64,000 nt of DNA, from the NCBI GenBank assembly GCA_934133165.1, contig CAKPAW010000001.1, positions 62,001 to 126,000 of the forward strand. Reading direction: 5' to 3'. Positions 43,568-52,532 of this stretch are shown in pieces. How positions within the stretch are numbered: the stretch's first letter is position 1; every line of letters begins with the position of its first letter. The DNA comes from an uncultured Clostridia bacterium (GTDB taxonomy: Bacteria > Bacillota > Clostridia > TANB77 > CAG-508). Below the pieces are notes generated by a model. It did not search any database, was not told where the DNA came from, and saw only the letters and a program-made list of their open reading frames with translations. Made by a program: the position numbers and the translations under genes.

Positions 43568-44680
43568 CTATATATAATTAATTTGGCTTTCATTTTCTTT
43601 CGCAGAGTCTATATATTCTTCTAATTTTTTAGTAGTTCCCTCTAAAGCTGTTCCTTTATAATAAGTAGTAACTGCTATATTGATTTTAGGACTAATTATT
43701 TGTGGTTTATCACCTTCAAATACATCTTCTTCTACTTGTTCAATTTTCATATTTTCGACATTTTTCTTTATTTCAGTCATAAATTCTGTTATTCCATCTA
43801 CATCTATTCCAGTAAATGCTATTACAAATTTTGGTCCCATATATCTTACAAAAACATATTCAGAAGCAATATTTTGTCTTACCATATCACTAACTTTTGA
43901 AATAACATAATTTCCTGTATGTCTGCCATATTCTTCGTTTATATTATTTATATTTATTATTTTGAACATACATATAGCGGAAGTATCATACTCATCAATT
44001 TTTCTTTTACCTTCTCCATATAAATATTCTTCTGATTTTAGACCTGTAAACTCATCATCTCTGACTATATTTTCTATTACATTTTGTTTATCAATTGTTT
44101 TTATTACAGATACTATATTATTTTTTACAACTTCTAATATTGTTGTATCTATATTGTCAAAATCGTGTGGAACTCCACTCTCAATAATCCAATATCCTAT
44201 ATATATATTGTCTATATATAATGGGAAAAACATTGCTGATTTTGCTCTTCCGAATTCCATTTTTTGATAAGGAAGTCTATCTCCTTCTTTTTCTATTGTA
44301 ATATATTTAGGAGTTGCCGTTTGAATACTATCTTTAAAAATTTCCTCTGAGTGTAGATTTTTTAAAGTATCCCAATGTTTACTATCTACATTTGTTGCCT
44401 TTATTGTATACTCAGCACCATTATATACAACAATTGTAGAATATTTTATGTCGTATTTTTCTATTAATATATCATTTATTTTCTTAATTTTTTCATCTGG
44501 CGTTTTTTCTTCACTAATAGTATCCATAAATTCTTGTAACACATTTAAGCTTACTATTTTTTGGTTTAAGTTACTAAAAGTATCTATTTTCTTATGCACT
44601 GACATATTGTATAACATTAAGAATACAATAATAACTACTAGTAATATAATCATAGCTATAGTCAAAGTTAGCACCTCCAT
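43568..44680 (-). CDS. GAF plus degenerate GGDEF protein
   Basis: The 370-residue product has one N-terminal membrane helix (residues 5-25) and a GAF-like sensor domain (about 45-190). A GGDEF-like domain begins at RDDEFTGLKSEEYL (near residue 207). The active-site loop reads RYMGPKFVIAF where GG[DE]EF is expected, so cyclase activity is unlikely; it may bind GTP or c-di-GMP or act as a scaffold. It follows the 796-residue CpaE-like gene by 26 bases, which suggests a link between this sensor and pilus positioning. Confidence 0.75.
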   Translation of the reverse strand: MEVLTLTIAMIILLVVIIVFLMLYNMSVHKKIDTFSNLNQKIVSLNVLQEFMDTISEEKTPDEKIKKINDILIEKYDIKYSTIVVYNGAEYTIKATNVDSKHWDTLKNLHSEEIFKDSIQTATPKYITIEKEGDRLPYQKMEFGRAKSAMFFPLYIDNIYIGYWIIESGVPHDFDNIDTTILEVVKNNIVSVIKTIDKQNVIENIVRDDEFTGLKSEEYLYGEGKRKIDEYDTSAICMFKIININNINEEYGRHTGNYVISKVSDMVRQNIASEYVFVRYMGPKFVIAFTGIDVDGITEFMTEIKKNVENMKIEQVEEDVFEGDKPQIISPKINIAVTTYYKGTALEGTTKKLEEYIDSAKENESQINYI

Positions 44681-44706
44681 TTTTTTGCTATTTTTGTTTT
44701 TCCTTT

Positions 44707-47097
44707 TTAATAATTTCTTTTCATTTTATCTAAAGTAGAATTCATATCATTAGAAAATGTACTTCCTTCAGCATATTTATTATATTTAGGATTACTATAT
44801 TTTGCTTTGTTGCTATTCACAGAATTTCCTATTACAGGATATACCATATTTGCTAATTTATTTAATGAATTAATAAATTCTTTTGAATATCCACTTAATG
44901 TAATATTACAATTTATTAGTCCTTCTAAGTATTTTGTATATACTTGTACATCAAATGGTATTACACAATATTGAATAGTTTCCCTATTAAATAATTCTGT
45001 CATAAATGACATTGCAGGGTCATTGTAAAATGCCATTCCGCCTATAATTGCCTTTTCTGTAACTCCTTTAACTTTAGTATATTTATTAATAACTGCTCTT
45101 AATTTATTTGGTTCTAATATACCTTTTGCTTTTAATTCTCTTAAATAAGCTGTTAATGGTTGAATTGTAAGTACATCCATACTTTGTACTAAATACATTT
45201 CGCTTGCTTCTTTTAAATAACCATATTGTGTAGAGAAATCACAATCTAATAATATTAAAGCATAGTTTTTTACTAATGTTTCTAATATTGAAGTATAATC
45301 TTCAATATTATTTTTTTCACCTGGTAATGATGTATATACATCTAAATTACTATTTACTTTTATACCTTCAGCAATACCTTGATTTAATTTTTCTGTGCAA
45401 TCATATGCTATTTTTCTTAATTGCTCTTCATTTTTTGTATAAATATAATATGAATTTCTATTTTCTGTTAAATCTAAAATTGCTGTTTTTATTCCTTGAT
45501 TTGATAATACTTCTGCTAAATTATTTACTAAGAATGATGTTCCATTTTTTGAAGTTCCTACCAAAGCTACTATTTTTTTATCTCTTGTTAGTAAACTTTC
45601 TAAATTTGCAGATGATTCTCTGTAATTTTGTAAATGAGATTCATTTTGTACTGGATTAAAGAAATCTTCTTCATTATTTGAATTATAACTATTGGTATTA
45701 TAATTATTATTTATTGTTGGTTCTTCTTGTTGTTCTTGTTCGTCATCTTCCCAGCCTGGAAGAACATTTTCTTCATTATCTTCTTGAGTATTATAATTGT
45801 TTGAATTTACATCTTCAAATCCCGGTAATACATCATCATCAAATCCAGAAAGTATTGTATCTTCTTCAAATTGTGATTCATTATTATTTGGTTTCATTAC
45901 ACTTGAAGTTTGTTTTTCTTCAATTTCTGGATTTTCAGTTTCTTTTTCAAATCCTGGTAACATAGAATCTTCTTCAGGTTCTACAATAGTTTCTTCTACA
46001 GGATTTTTTCTTGGTCTTCCTCTTCCTTTTTTTGGTTTTTCTTCTACTTGAACAATTTCAGGTTGTATTTTCCTTGGTCTGCCTCTTCTCTTCTTTGTTT
46101 CTTCAACCATTTCAGGAATTTCATGTACTGGTTCTTGTGTATTAGTTTCTTCTATATCTGGCACATTTATTTCTTCCATTTTTTGTACTAATTTTTCCTC
46201 TGGCTTTTCAATTTTTTCTACTTTTTGTACTCTTTTCATTGTATTAGCTGATGGAATAATAACTGGTTTAGTTAATTTTTTCTCACCACTTGGTATAGAC
46301 TCTACTTTTATTCCATTATTGCTAAGTGCTTTGCTTGTATTGTTATTTAACTTTGTTTTGTTTTTATTTTGATATTGTCCATATTTTGATGTTTTTGGCT
46401 TTTCAAATGACATTAATTGTTGATATCTAGGACTGTTTTCTTCTAATACTGCTTTAACATTTAGTGGTAAAAATTTTATAATAACTCTTAATTGTTGATC
46501 TGTATATTGTGTTGCAATACTATCAAAACTTTCTACATAACGTTCTTCATTTCTTCCTAAACGTTTATAATGTGTTAATATGTTTTGAATCTCTGTTTCA
46601 CTAACATCTGCTTCATTTTCTGGTTTATAATCAACATCATTAGAATCTATTTTATAATAAACTTTAGCTTCTTTTTTAGATCTTGGCTTTTGAATTAATT
46701 TACATACTTCTTCTATACTTCTGTCTTGTCCAAGTAAAGCACTATAAACACCTATTCCAAATAATTTTATTAATAAGTTATCTGATTTTGTACGTCTATC
46801 TGTTGCAATTAATATAATAGGAATATCTTCACCTGCAGTGGTAGAAGCTTCATCTGAAATATTGTCTAATTTTTCAAATATAAAATTATCTATTGTTTCA
46901 TAATTGTTGTTAGTAAAAGGCTCTAAGTCCTCACTTATAACAATACGATCATAAGTTTTATCTTTTTCTAACTCTTTTATAATAGCATTAAAATAATATA
47001 CATTTTTACTTAAAATTATCTCTTTATACATTTGTTGATATTTTTTTATAATTGTTTCTGAAATAGATTCATTACTCACTGCAAATAAAACTTTCAT
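44707..47097 (-). CDS. Large CpaE/TadZ-like protein with AT-hook-like linker
   Basis: The product has 796 residues. Residues 1-135 resemble an atypical response-regulator receiver, as in CpaE. A long disordered linker (about 240-510) carries two AT-hook-like motifs, RRGRPRK and GRGRPRK (about 22 residues apart). Four acidic repeats follow (MLPGFEKE, ILSGFDDD, VLPGFEDV, VLPGWEDD). Residues 515-790 form a MinD-like domain with GTSKNGTSFLVNNLAEVL in the P-loop position, keeping no classical GKT, and LILLDCDFSTQYGYLKEASE as switch II. I infer a polar-localisation factor for a pilus; the repeats look like binding sites for a partner. Confidence 0.75.
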   Translation of the reverse strand: MKVLFAVSNESISETIIKKYQQMYKEIILSKNVYYFNAIIKELEKDKTYDRIVISEDLEPFTNNNYETIDNFIFEKLDNISDEASTTAGEDIPIILIATDRRTKSDNLLIKLFGIGVYSALLGQDRSIEEVCKLIQKPRSKKEAKVYYKIDSNDVDYKPENEADVSETEIQNILTHYKRLGRNEERYVESFDSIATQYTDQQLRVIIKFLPLNVKAVLEENSPRYQQLMSFEKPKTSKYGQYQNKNKTKLNNNTSKALSNNGIKVESIPSGEKKLTKPVIIPSANTMKRVQKVEKIEKPEEKLVQKMEEINVPDIEETNTQEPVHEIPEMVEETKKRRGRPRKIQPEIVQVEEKPKKGRGRPRKNPVEETIVEPEEDSMLPGFEKETENPEIEEKQTSSVMKPNNNESQFEEDTILSGFDDDVLPGFEDVNSNNYNTQEDNEENVLPGWEDDEQEQQEEPTINNNYNTNSYNSNNEEDFFNPVQNESHLQNYRESSANLESLLTRDKKIVALVGTSKNGTSFLVNNLAEVLSNQGIKTAILDLTENRNSYYIYTKNEEQLRKIAYDCTEKLNQGIAEGIKVNSNLDVYTSLPGEKNNIEDYTSILETLVKNYALILLDCDFSTQYGYLKEASEMYLVQSMDVLTIQPLTAYLRELKAKGILEPNKLRAVINKYTKVKGVTEKAIIGGMAFYNDPAMSFMTELFNRETIQYCVIPFDVQVYTKYLEGLINCNITLSGYSKEFINSLNKLANMVYPVIGNSVNSNKAKYSNPKYNKYAEGSTFSNDMNSTLDKMKRNY

Positions 47098-47101
47098 TTG
47101 T

Positions 47102-47551
47102 TTAACCCCTCCAACCTTTTACTACGATTGCAAATATTAATGGTAATACTTGCGCTATTACAAATATTGTAATAATTGAAATCATAATAGCAAAACCTTT
47201 ATCTCTTGTGTCTAATTTACGAATACCTAAAACATATTGGTAAATAGCACTAATAGCTATTCCTACAAAACAAAATGGAATACTATAAATTTGTACTTTA
47301 TTTAATATGTATGCTGTTAATCCGTATGTTTCTGAGCCATATGCTGCTTGATAATCTTCTAATGTTTTTTTCTCATTATCTTTTATTTCTACTAATTGAC
47401 TCATTGTTTCACTTTGTTTTACTTCATTTGATATTGAATTTGTTGTTGCTTTTGTTGTTTTTGCATTAATAGCATTTGTATTAGTTGCAAATACTGCTGT
47501 AGTAGAAAATATACAAATAACAATAGCAAAAACTATACTTATTTTTTTCAT
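47102..47551 (-). CDS. Signal-peptide protein with two helices, VirB2-like layout
   Basis: The 149-residue product has a signal peptide (MKKISIVFAIVICIFSTTAV, cut probably after FA near residue 22), a polar segment, and then two membrane helices (about 83-105 and 116-140). They are separated by the short loop GIRKLDTRDKG. This is the layout of TrbC/VirB2-type pilins, but the sequence does not prove membership. It ends four bases before the CpaE-like gene, so the two are coupled. Confidence 0.6.
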   Translation of the reverse strand: MKKISIVFAIVICIFSTTAVFATNTNAINAKTTKATTNSISNEVKQSETMSQLVEIKDNEKKTLEDYQAAYGSETYGLTAYILNKVQIYSIPFCFVGIAISAIYQYVLGIRKLDTRDKGFAIMISIITIFVIAQVLPLIFAIVVKGWRG

Positions 47552-47615
47552 TTATAGTTGCCCCTTTCTAGCATTTCCTATTTTTTACTTTTCTGGCACA
47601 AATTATACTTATATT

Positions 47616-47644
47616 ATAATACAATATTATCTAAAAAATAGCAA
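47616..47644 (-). promoter_or_regulatory. Promoter of the second Tad-related locus
   Basis: TTGCTA (47639-47644) and TATTAT (47616-47621) are 17 bases apart on the minus strand, about 65 bases before the 149-residue gene. Confidence 0.55.
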
Positions 47645-47696
47645 GAAAATATGAATAATTTTTTTATTTTCTTTTAGGGAAACTAGACTAAAACGA

Positions 47697-47727
47697 AAAA
47701 GGAGACTTTTTTACAGCCTCCTTTTAT
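47697..47727 (-). terminator. Terminator after the DHHW gene
   Basis: On the minus strand AAAAGGAG / CTCCTTTTT encloses a loop of about 12 bases. It directly follows the DHHW stop and is succeeded by T-rich sequence. Confidence 0.75.
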
Positions 47728-47728
47728 T

Positions 47729-48817
47729 TTACTTTAATGATGTACTATTATTTATTATTAAAATACTATATATGAATAATATGTCTTGATTTGAAAAATT
47801 AATGTATTCATTTAATATTTTTGGTGATATATATCTAGTATCGACTACTGTAATTTTTTTGTAACCTGATACTAATAATGGAATTAAACTACTTGCATAA
47901 GAGTCTCTAAATACCACTAGTTCTTTTGTAGATTCACTTTTATCATTTTCTATTGTTAGTAATGGCACAGCACCTGATAAATATATATCATATTTATCTA
48001 AACTATCTTTCTTAGACATATCATATATTTTTGTATATTCTTTTGTTTCATAATTATAAACTTTGCAGTTTTCTAAAATATCATTGGTTAATATTTTTAT
48101 TTCATCTTCTTGCGTTTCTAATGGAAGTTGTCCTGCATATGCTCCTTCAAATTTAATAATACTTTTTTGTTCATATTCATTTTCTATTTTTACATTCATT
48201 TCATTTGCTATAGTATTTGCTACTTTTAGTAAATTTTCTTGTTTCCAATGAGTATCCGTTTTATAATAGTCTGATAATTGCAATTCATCAAAAATGTTAA
48301 TATATTTTGCAAACTGTAGATTTTCCTTTAATATATATTCTATTTTATTATAATCTAATTTCAAATTGTCCTCATTTACAAAATAATTCTTATCTGGAAC
48401 TATTGAAAAATATATATTATTTTCATCTGTTAAATTTTCTTTTTTAATTTGCGTTATTTTATCTGCTATATTTTGAACTGAACTTTCATTTAACGGATAT
48501 GTTTGTCCTATTATATATTCTTTGTTTTTGTATAAATTATCGTAATCTTTCTTTTTAAAAATATTAAGTTCTACATTTGTTTTTAATTTTCTCATATTTT
48601 GTCTTTGAACAAATTGATCTGTTACATATAAGTCAAATTTTTCAAAAAATGTTCCATTAAATAATTTTGATATTGAAAATGAAGGTAGTTGTTCTAATTT
48701 TCTTCTTTCTGCTATAGAAATAGTATCATCTTTTTTTATTATATTTATAAAAAATATAAGTATAATAAAAAATAAAAACATTATTGTAACTACAATATTT
48801 TTTACTTTATCTGTCAT
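47729..48817 (-). CDS. DHHW/AlgJ-like surface acylation protein
   Basis: The 362-residue product starts at the ATG at 48817 (MTDKVKNIVVTIMFLFFIIL), with GGAGG just upstream. One N-terminal helix anchors an outer domain of the SGNH/AlgJ type. The motif YYKTDTHWKQENLL near residue 187 is the DHHW/DTHW signature, and VVFRDSYASSLIPLL near 310 supplies the Ser-like block. Such proteins act with an MBOAT acyltransferase to transfer acetyl groups to a cell-wall or exopolysaccharide. The MBOAT gene is directly upstream (5-base gap from the longer reading). Confidence 0.85.
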   Translation of the reverse strand: MTDKVKNIVVTIMFLFFIILIFFINIIKKDDTISIAERRKLEQLPSFSISKLFNGTFFEKFDLYVTDQFVQRQNMRKLKTNVELNIFKKKDYDNLYKNKEYIIGQTYPLNESSVQNIADKITQIKKENLTDENNIYFSIVPDKNYFVNEDNLKLDYNKIEYILKENLQFAKYINIFDELQLSDYYKTDTHWKQENLLKVANTIANEMNVKIENEYEQKSIIKFEGAYAGQLPLETQEDEIKILTNDILENCKVYNYETKEYTKIYDMSKKDSLDKYDIYLSGAVPLLTIENDKSESTKELVVFRDSYASSLIPLLVSGYKKITVVDTRYISPKILNEYINFSNQDILFIYSILIINNSTSLK

Positions 48818-48834
48818 TTTTCCCTCCAATTCTT

Positions 48835-50226
48835 TTAAAATCTAAAATACAAAAATGGATTATATGAGTTATCTACTAAATAAGCTGTAACAATAATTAA
48901 TAATATAATTATAAATATAGGTTCTAACAAATTTATAACTTTTTTTATACTTTTTTTCATTTTCAACTTTGTTATGCATTCTTTTAGTAATGGTGTTGCT
49001 CCTATTATTGAAACTAGAAGTATTATAAAGTATTTCTTTAAGCAGTATAATGTATAATCGTTTATAAACACTTCTTTATTTATACCAAATAAACCATTTA
49101 TATTGATTATTGCATCTGATATATTATTTGCATTAAATATAATAAAACTTATAATTACTATAAAAAGTACATACATTCTTTTAAATATGTTAGGTAACTT
49201 TTCTATATATTTTCCAAGCCATAACTTTTCTATTATAAGTATTATTCCAAACATTAATCCCCATATAACAAAATTCCAACTTGCTCCATGCCATATTCCT
49301 GTAAGAGTCCAAACTATAAGTAAATTTCTTACTAATACCTTTTTTCCTTTTTTGCTTCCACCTAACGGAATATATACATAGTCTCTAAACCATGAGCTTA
49401 GTGATATATGCCATCTTCTCCAAAATTCTGTTATGCTCTTTGATATGTATGGATAATTAAAGTTTTCAAGAAATTCAAATCCAAATATTCTTCCTAACCC
49501 TATTGCCATATCTGAATACGCCGAAAAATCAAAATATATTTGCAACATATAGCTTATTCCAAAAATCCAATAAAAAACTATACTCTTTTCATTTGTTGCT
49601 GTAAATAACTCACATAACTCTCCTAGCATATTTGCAATTAACACTTTTTTGCCTAATCCTATTGTAAATCTTCTAACTCCATACGCAAACTTTTCAAAGG
49701 TATGTTTTCTATTATTTAACTCTTCTTCTATTGTTTCATATCTTACTATTGGTCCTGCAATTAATTGTGGAAATAATGAAACATATGTTGCAAGTTTTAA
49801 TAAGTTTTTTTGTACTCTTACTTTATTTCTATATACATCTACCTCATAACTAATAATTTGGAAAGTATAAAATGAAATTCCTATTGGTAAAGCAATTCTT
49901 AATATTGGTATATTTACACTTAATATATTATTTATATTTTCTAATATAAAGTCTGTATACTTAAATATTCCTAATAAAGCTAAATGTATTATAATTATGC
50001 ATATTAATATTGATTTATTTTTGTACTTATCTATAAAAATTGCACCTATATATGCTATTAATATTTCAGCTAACATTAAAAATATATATTTAGGCTCACC
50101 ATAAAAGTAAAAAGCCATAGATGCTATAAATAGTATGAAATTCTTTGCCTTTTTAGGAACAACAAAATATAGTATTAATACTATGGGCAAAAAATAATAT
50201 AAAAAACTTATACTTGTAAAAAGCAT
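48835..50226 (-). CDS. MBOAT family O-acyltransferase (AlgI-like)
   Basis: This multi-span membrane enzyme moves acyl groups across the membrane for O-acylation of an exported polymer. The 463-residue product begins MLFTSISFLYYFLPIVLILY. It has PQLIAGPIVRYETIEEEL near residue 155 and the MBOAT core ITEFWRRWHISLSSWFRDYV with YIPLGGSKKGKK, and the catalytic His in TGIWHGASWNFVIWG. About eleven helices are visible. It pairs with the DHHW protein. Confidence 0.93.
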   Translation of the reverse strand: MLFTSISFLYYFLPIVLILYFVVPKKAKNFILFIASMAFYFYGEPKYIFLMLAEILIAYIGAIFIDKYKNKSILICIIIIHLALLGIFKYTDFILENINNILSVNIPILRIALPIGISFYTFQIISYEVDVYRNKVRVQKNLLKLATYVSLFPQLIAGPIVRYETIEEELNNRKHTFEKFAYGVRRFTIGLGKKVLIANMLGELCELFTATNEKSIVFYWIFGISYMLQIYFDFSAYSDMAIGLGRIFGFEFLENFNYPYISKSITEFWRRWHISLSSWFRDYVYIPLGGSKKGKKVLVRNLLIVWTLTGIWHGASWNFVIWGLMFGIILIIEKLWLGKYIEKLPNIFKRMYVLFIVIISFIIFNANNISDAIININGLFGINKEVFINDYTLYCLKKYFIILLVSIIGATPLLKECITKLKMKKSIKKVINLLEPIFIIILLIIVTAYLVDNSYNPFLYFRF

Positions 50227-50240
50227 TTTTTCCTCCTATT

Positions 50241-50271
50241 AATAAAGCTTCCTCTTTTAAGGAAGCTTTAT
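50241..50271. terminator. Hairpin between DUF4358-like and MBOAT genes
   Basis: AATAAAGCTTCC / GGAAGCTTTATT is a perfect 12-bp stem in the spacer. The T tract is poor, so it may be an attenuator or RNA-stabilising hairpin rather than a full terminator. Confidence 0.55.
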
Positions 50272-50278
50272 TATTTTA

Positions 50279-50863
50279 TTATTGTACTATCATTTGTGGT
50301 GGAAGATTTATATTTTCCTCTTCAGCCTTTTCTAGTTCTTTTCCTATGTTATTTCCTACATATTCTTTAAATTCATTATATACTGGCTTTGCCCAATCTT
50401 CATTAGACATTACCATAAAAATTGTATTTTCATTGTTAGTTATATACATTTTTTCAGCTGAAACGCAAATCCATTTTGACATATTTATATTTTCTAACAT
50501 TTCTTTTTTTATTTCTTCAATATTTGCTCCTGATTTTACTTTAACAGTAACTGCTGAATATGCTTGTGAAGACATTAGTGGTTCAGATACAATTATTTTT
50601 TCAATGTCTTTATTTGATTTTAATCCTGTATATTCTTTAACTTGTGTTTCATCTTTTATAGAAATTTCTTGTGTTTCTAAGTTTGGTAACTTTTCTCCTA
50701 ATTTACTATAAATTGTCTTAAACATTTCTTTCATTTGTTCTGTTGTTTCAATTTTACCTTCCTCGTTACCTTTATTTTTGTTATTTATAATTAAAATAGT
50801 TCCTATTATAACTGCTAATATTATAACTGCAATTATAATTATAGTTAAAGTTTGTTTTTTCAT
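50279..50863 (-). CDS. DUF4358-like anchored protein
   Basis: The 194-residue product has one N-terminal helix (residues 5-27) and an outer alpha/beta domain (MFKTIYSKLGEKLPNLETQE, then SQAYSAVTVKVKSGANIEEI). The layout and place before MBOAT and DHHW genes match the DUF4358 proteins of clostridial O-acylation cassettes. No lipobox cysteine is visible. Role unknown. Confidence 0.75.
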   Translation of the reverse strand: MKKQTLTIIIIAVIILAVIIGTILIINNKNKGNEEGKIETTEQMKEMFKTIYSKLGEKLPNLETQEISIKDETQVKEYTGLKSNKDIEKIIVSEPLMSSQAYSAVTVKVKSGANIEEIKKEMLENINMSKWICVSAEKMYITNNENTIFMVMSNEDWAKPVYNEFKEYVGNNIGKELEKAEEENINLPPQMIVQ

Positions 50864-51014
50864 ATGTATATTCCTCCTAATTTTTTTCTTAATTATACTT
50901 TAACATATTTTATAAAAAAAATAAACACTTTTAGTTAAAAATTATTTTGTATAATTTGTATATTTACATTTAATATTCAATATACTTATATAAAAACATT
51001 TAGTGAGGTATTTT

Positions 51015-51473
51015 ATGAAGAATTTTGGATTATATTTAAAATCTATTTTATTTCCTGTTATAGTTGGTGGAGTCGTTGGTCTTATTATTTCAAACTTTAT
51101 GGATTATAACACTCTTGTAAAGCCACCATTAGCACCTCCTAGTATTTTATTTCCTATAATGTGGACTATTTTATATATTTTAATGGGAATTTCTTACGGA
51201 ATACTAAAGAGTAACTATAAAGTAGATATGGATGTTAAATTTATTTATTATTTACAATTAGGAGTAAATGCTTTATGGTCAATTTTCTTCTTTGTTTGTA
51301 AATTACGACTATTTTCTTTTGTTTGGATACTTTTACTTGCATTACTCGTATTTATTATGATTATTAAATTTTATCAAAAAAATAAAGTAGCAGGTCTTTT
51401 GCAAATTCCTTATCTTTTATGGGTTCTATTTGCTTCTTATTTGAATTTTGGCTTTTATTTGTTAAATAGTTAA
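51015..51473 (+). CDS. tspO: TspO/MBR family protein
   Basis: This five-helix membrane protein binds porphyrins and related ligands. I place the start at the ATG at 51015 (152 residues), with GAGGT five bases upstream; a GTG at 51003 overlaps that site. The signatures are KPPLAPPSILFPIMWTILYI (the PPxxxFxxVW block) and LGVNALWSIFFFVCKL. The only plus-strand gene in this stretch. Confidence 0.9.
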   Translation: MKNFGLYLKSILFPVIVGGVVGLIISNFMDYNTLVKPPLAPPSILFPIMWTILYILMGISYGILKSNYKVDMDVKFIYYLQLGVNALWSIFFFVCKLRLFSFVWILLLALLVFIMIIKFYQKNKVAGLLQIPYLLWVLFASYLNFGFYLLNS

Positions 51474-51551
51474 TTAGTATTCTTGCACAATATAAACTGA
51501 TAGAATCTTATTACTCTTATTATATTTTATATTATAATTAGGTTAGTAAAA

Positions 51552-51580
51552 GGTGGTATTCTTTAGTACCACTTTTTTTA
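51552..51580 (+). terminator. Terminator after tspO
   Basis: GTGGTA / TACCAC with an eight-base loop is followed by seven T. Confidence 0.8.
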
Positions 51581-51583
51581 TAT

Positions 51584-51621
51584 AGTACCAAAGTTCTCCT
51601 TGTAGGAGAACTTTCTGTACT
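51584..51621 (+). repeat. 38-bp AGTAC palindrome, copy 2
   Basis: AGTACCAAAGTTCTCC and GGAGAACTTTCTGTACT form the arms. It is the reverse-orientation partner of 31091-31128. Confidence 0.75.
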
Positions 51622-51631
51622 AGATAAATAT

Positions 51632-51685
51632 GGCGAGCCTTAGATTTTCTTAAAATTTGCATTTGATAGAAAATCTTAGGCTCGC
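51632..51685 (+). repeat. GGCGAGC palindrome, copy 1
   Basis: GCGAGCCTTAGATTTTCT and AGAAAATCTTAGGCTCGC form a long stem over 54 bases, followed by TCTTTTATTTT. The reverse complement of the element at 56797-56851 aligns to it along its whole length. Confidence 0.8.
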
Positions 51686-51717
51686 TCTTTTATTTTATTT
51701 ATTAATCAATACTATAC

Positions 51718-52416
51718 TTATTCTTTAATTTCTTTTGCAAGTTTTCCTATTGCTTTCGTTTCTATCCTAGAAACATATGAACGAGATATTCCCATCATTT
51801 TTGCAATTTGATTTTGAGTCCTTGGTTTATTACCATCTAATCCAAATCTCATTTCTATTATCAATTTTTCTCTATCTTTTAATACTAATTTCATTTTTTC
51901 ATACAATTTCTTTACTTTCATTTTCAAATCAACTTCATCTTCTATGTTCTTTTCACTATTTTCTAACACATCTTTTAATGTAACTGTATTATCATCTTTG
52001 TCTTTTCCTATTGCATCTTCTAAAGAAACCTCTGCTCCTATCTTTTTTGTACTTCTCAAATGCATTAGAATTTCATTATCTATGCATCTTGAAACATATG
52101 TGGATAATTTAACATTTTTACTTGGTTTAAAGCTATTTATTCCTTTTATTAAACCTATTGTTCCTATAGAAATTAAATCATCTTGTGAAACTTTTGTTGC
52201 TATATATTTTTTAGAAACATGCGCAACTAATCTTAAATTTCTTTCTATTAATATGTTTCTTGCTTCTTCGTCACCTTGACCTAGTTTTTCTAAATATAAA
52301 TTTTCTTCTTCAGCAGTTAGTGGTTCTGGAAACAATTGATTATTTGATATATAACCTACAAGAAATACCGCTCCTTGTAAAAACGTTAAAAAACTTGAAA
52401 GAGTAAGGGCTAGCAT
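51718..52416 (-). CDS. sigK: RNA polymerase sigma-K factor
   Basis: This is the late mother-cell sporulation sigma factor. The 232-residue product starts with a hydrophobic pro-sequence (MLALTLSSFLTFLQGAVFLV) that is removed on activation. Region 2 follows (ERNLRLVAHVSKKYIATKVS, DDLISIGTIGLIKGINSFKP), and then region 4 with TQNQIAKMMGISRSYVSRIE. The gene is continuous, so there is no skin-type insertion. GGAGGTG precedes the ATG. SpoIVB at 17.4 kb would be part of its activation route. Confidence 0.93.
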   Translation of the reverse strand: MLALTLSSFLTFLQGAVFLVGYISNNQLFPEPLTAEEENLYLEKLGQGDEEARNILIERNLRLVAHVSKKYIATKVSQDDLISIGTIGLIKGINSFKPSKNVKLSTYVSRCIDNEILMHLRSTKKIGAEVSLEDAIGKDKDDNTVTLKDVLENSEKNIEDEVDLKMKVKKLYEKMKLVLKDREKLIIEMRFGLDGNKPRTQNQIAKMMGISRSYVSRIETKAIGKLAKEIKE

Positions 52417-52532
52417 ACAAGCACCTCCATTTTTTTACTATACCAAATTATATGTATAAAAAAATTAAAAGTGCCTGACCTTTAAAATAATACATGCATA
52501 GACATACTAAAATATATCTATGCATATAAATT

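Noticed and set aside
51474..51717. CRISPR-like repeat array
   Set aside because: The hairpins here belong to two different palindrome families, with no regular repeat-spacer pattern; no cas gene is in the window.
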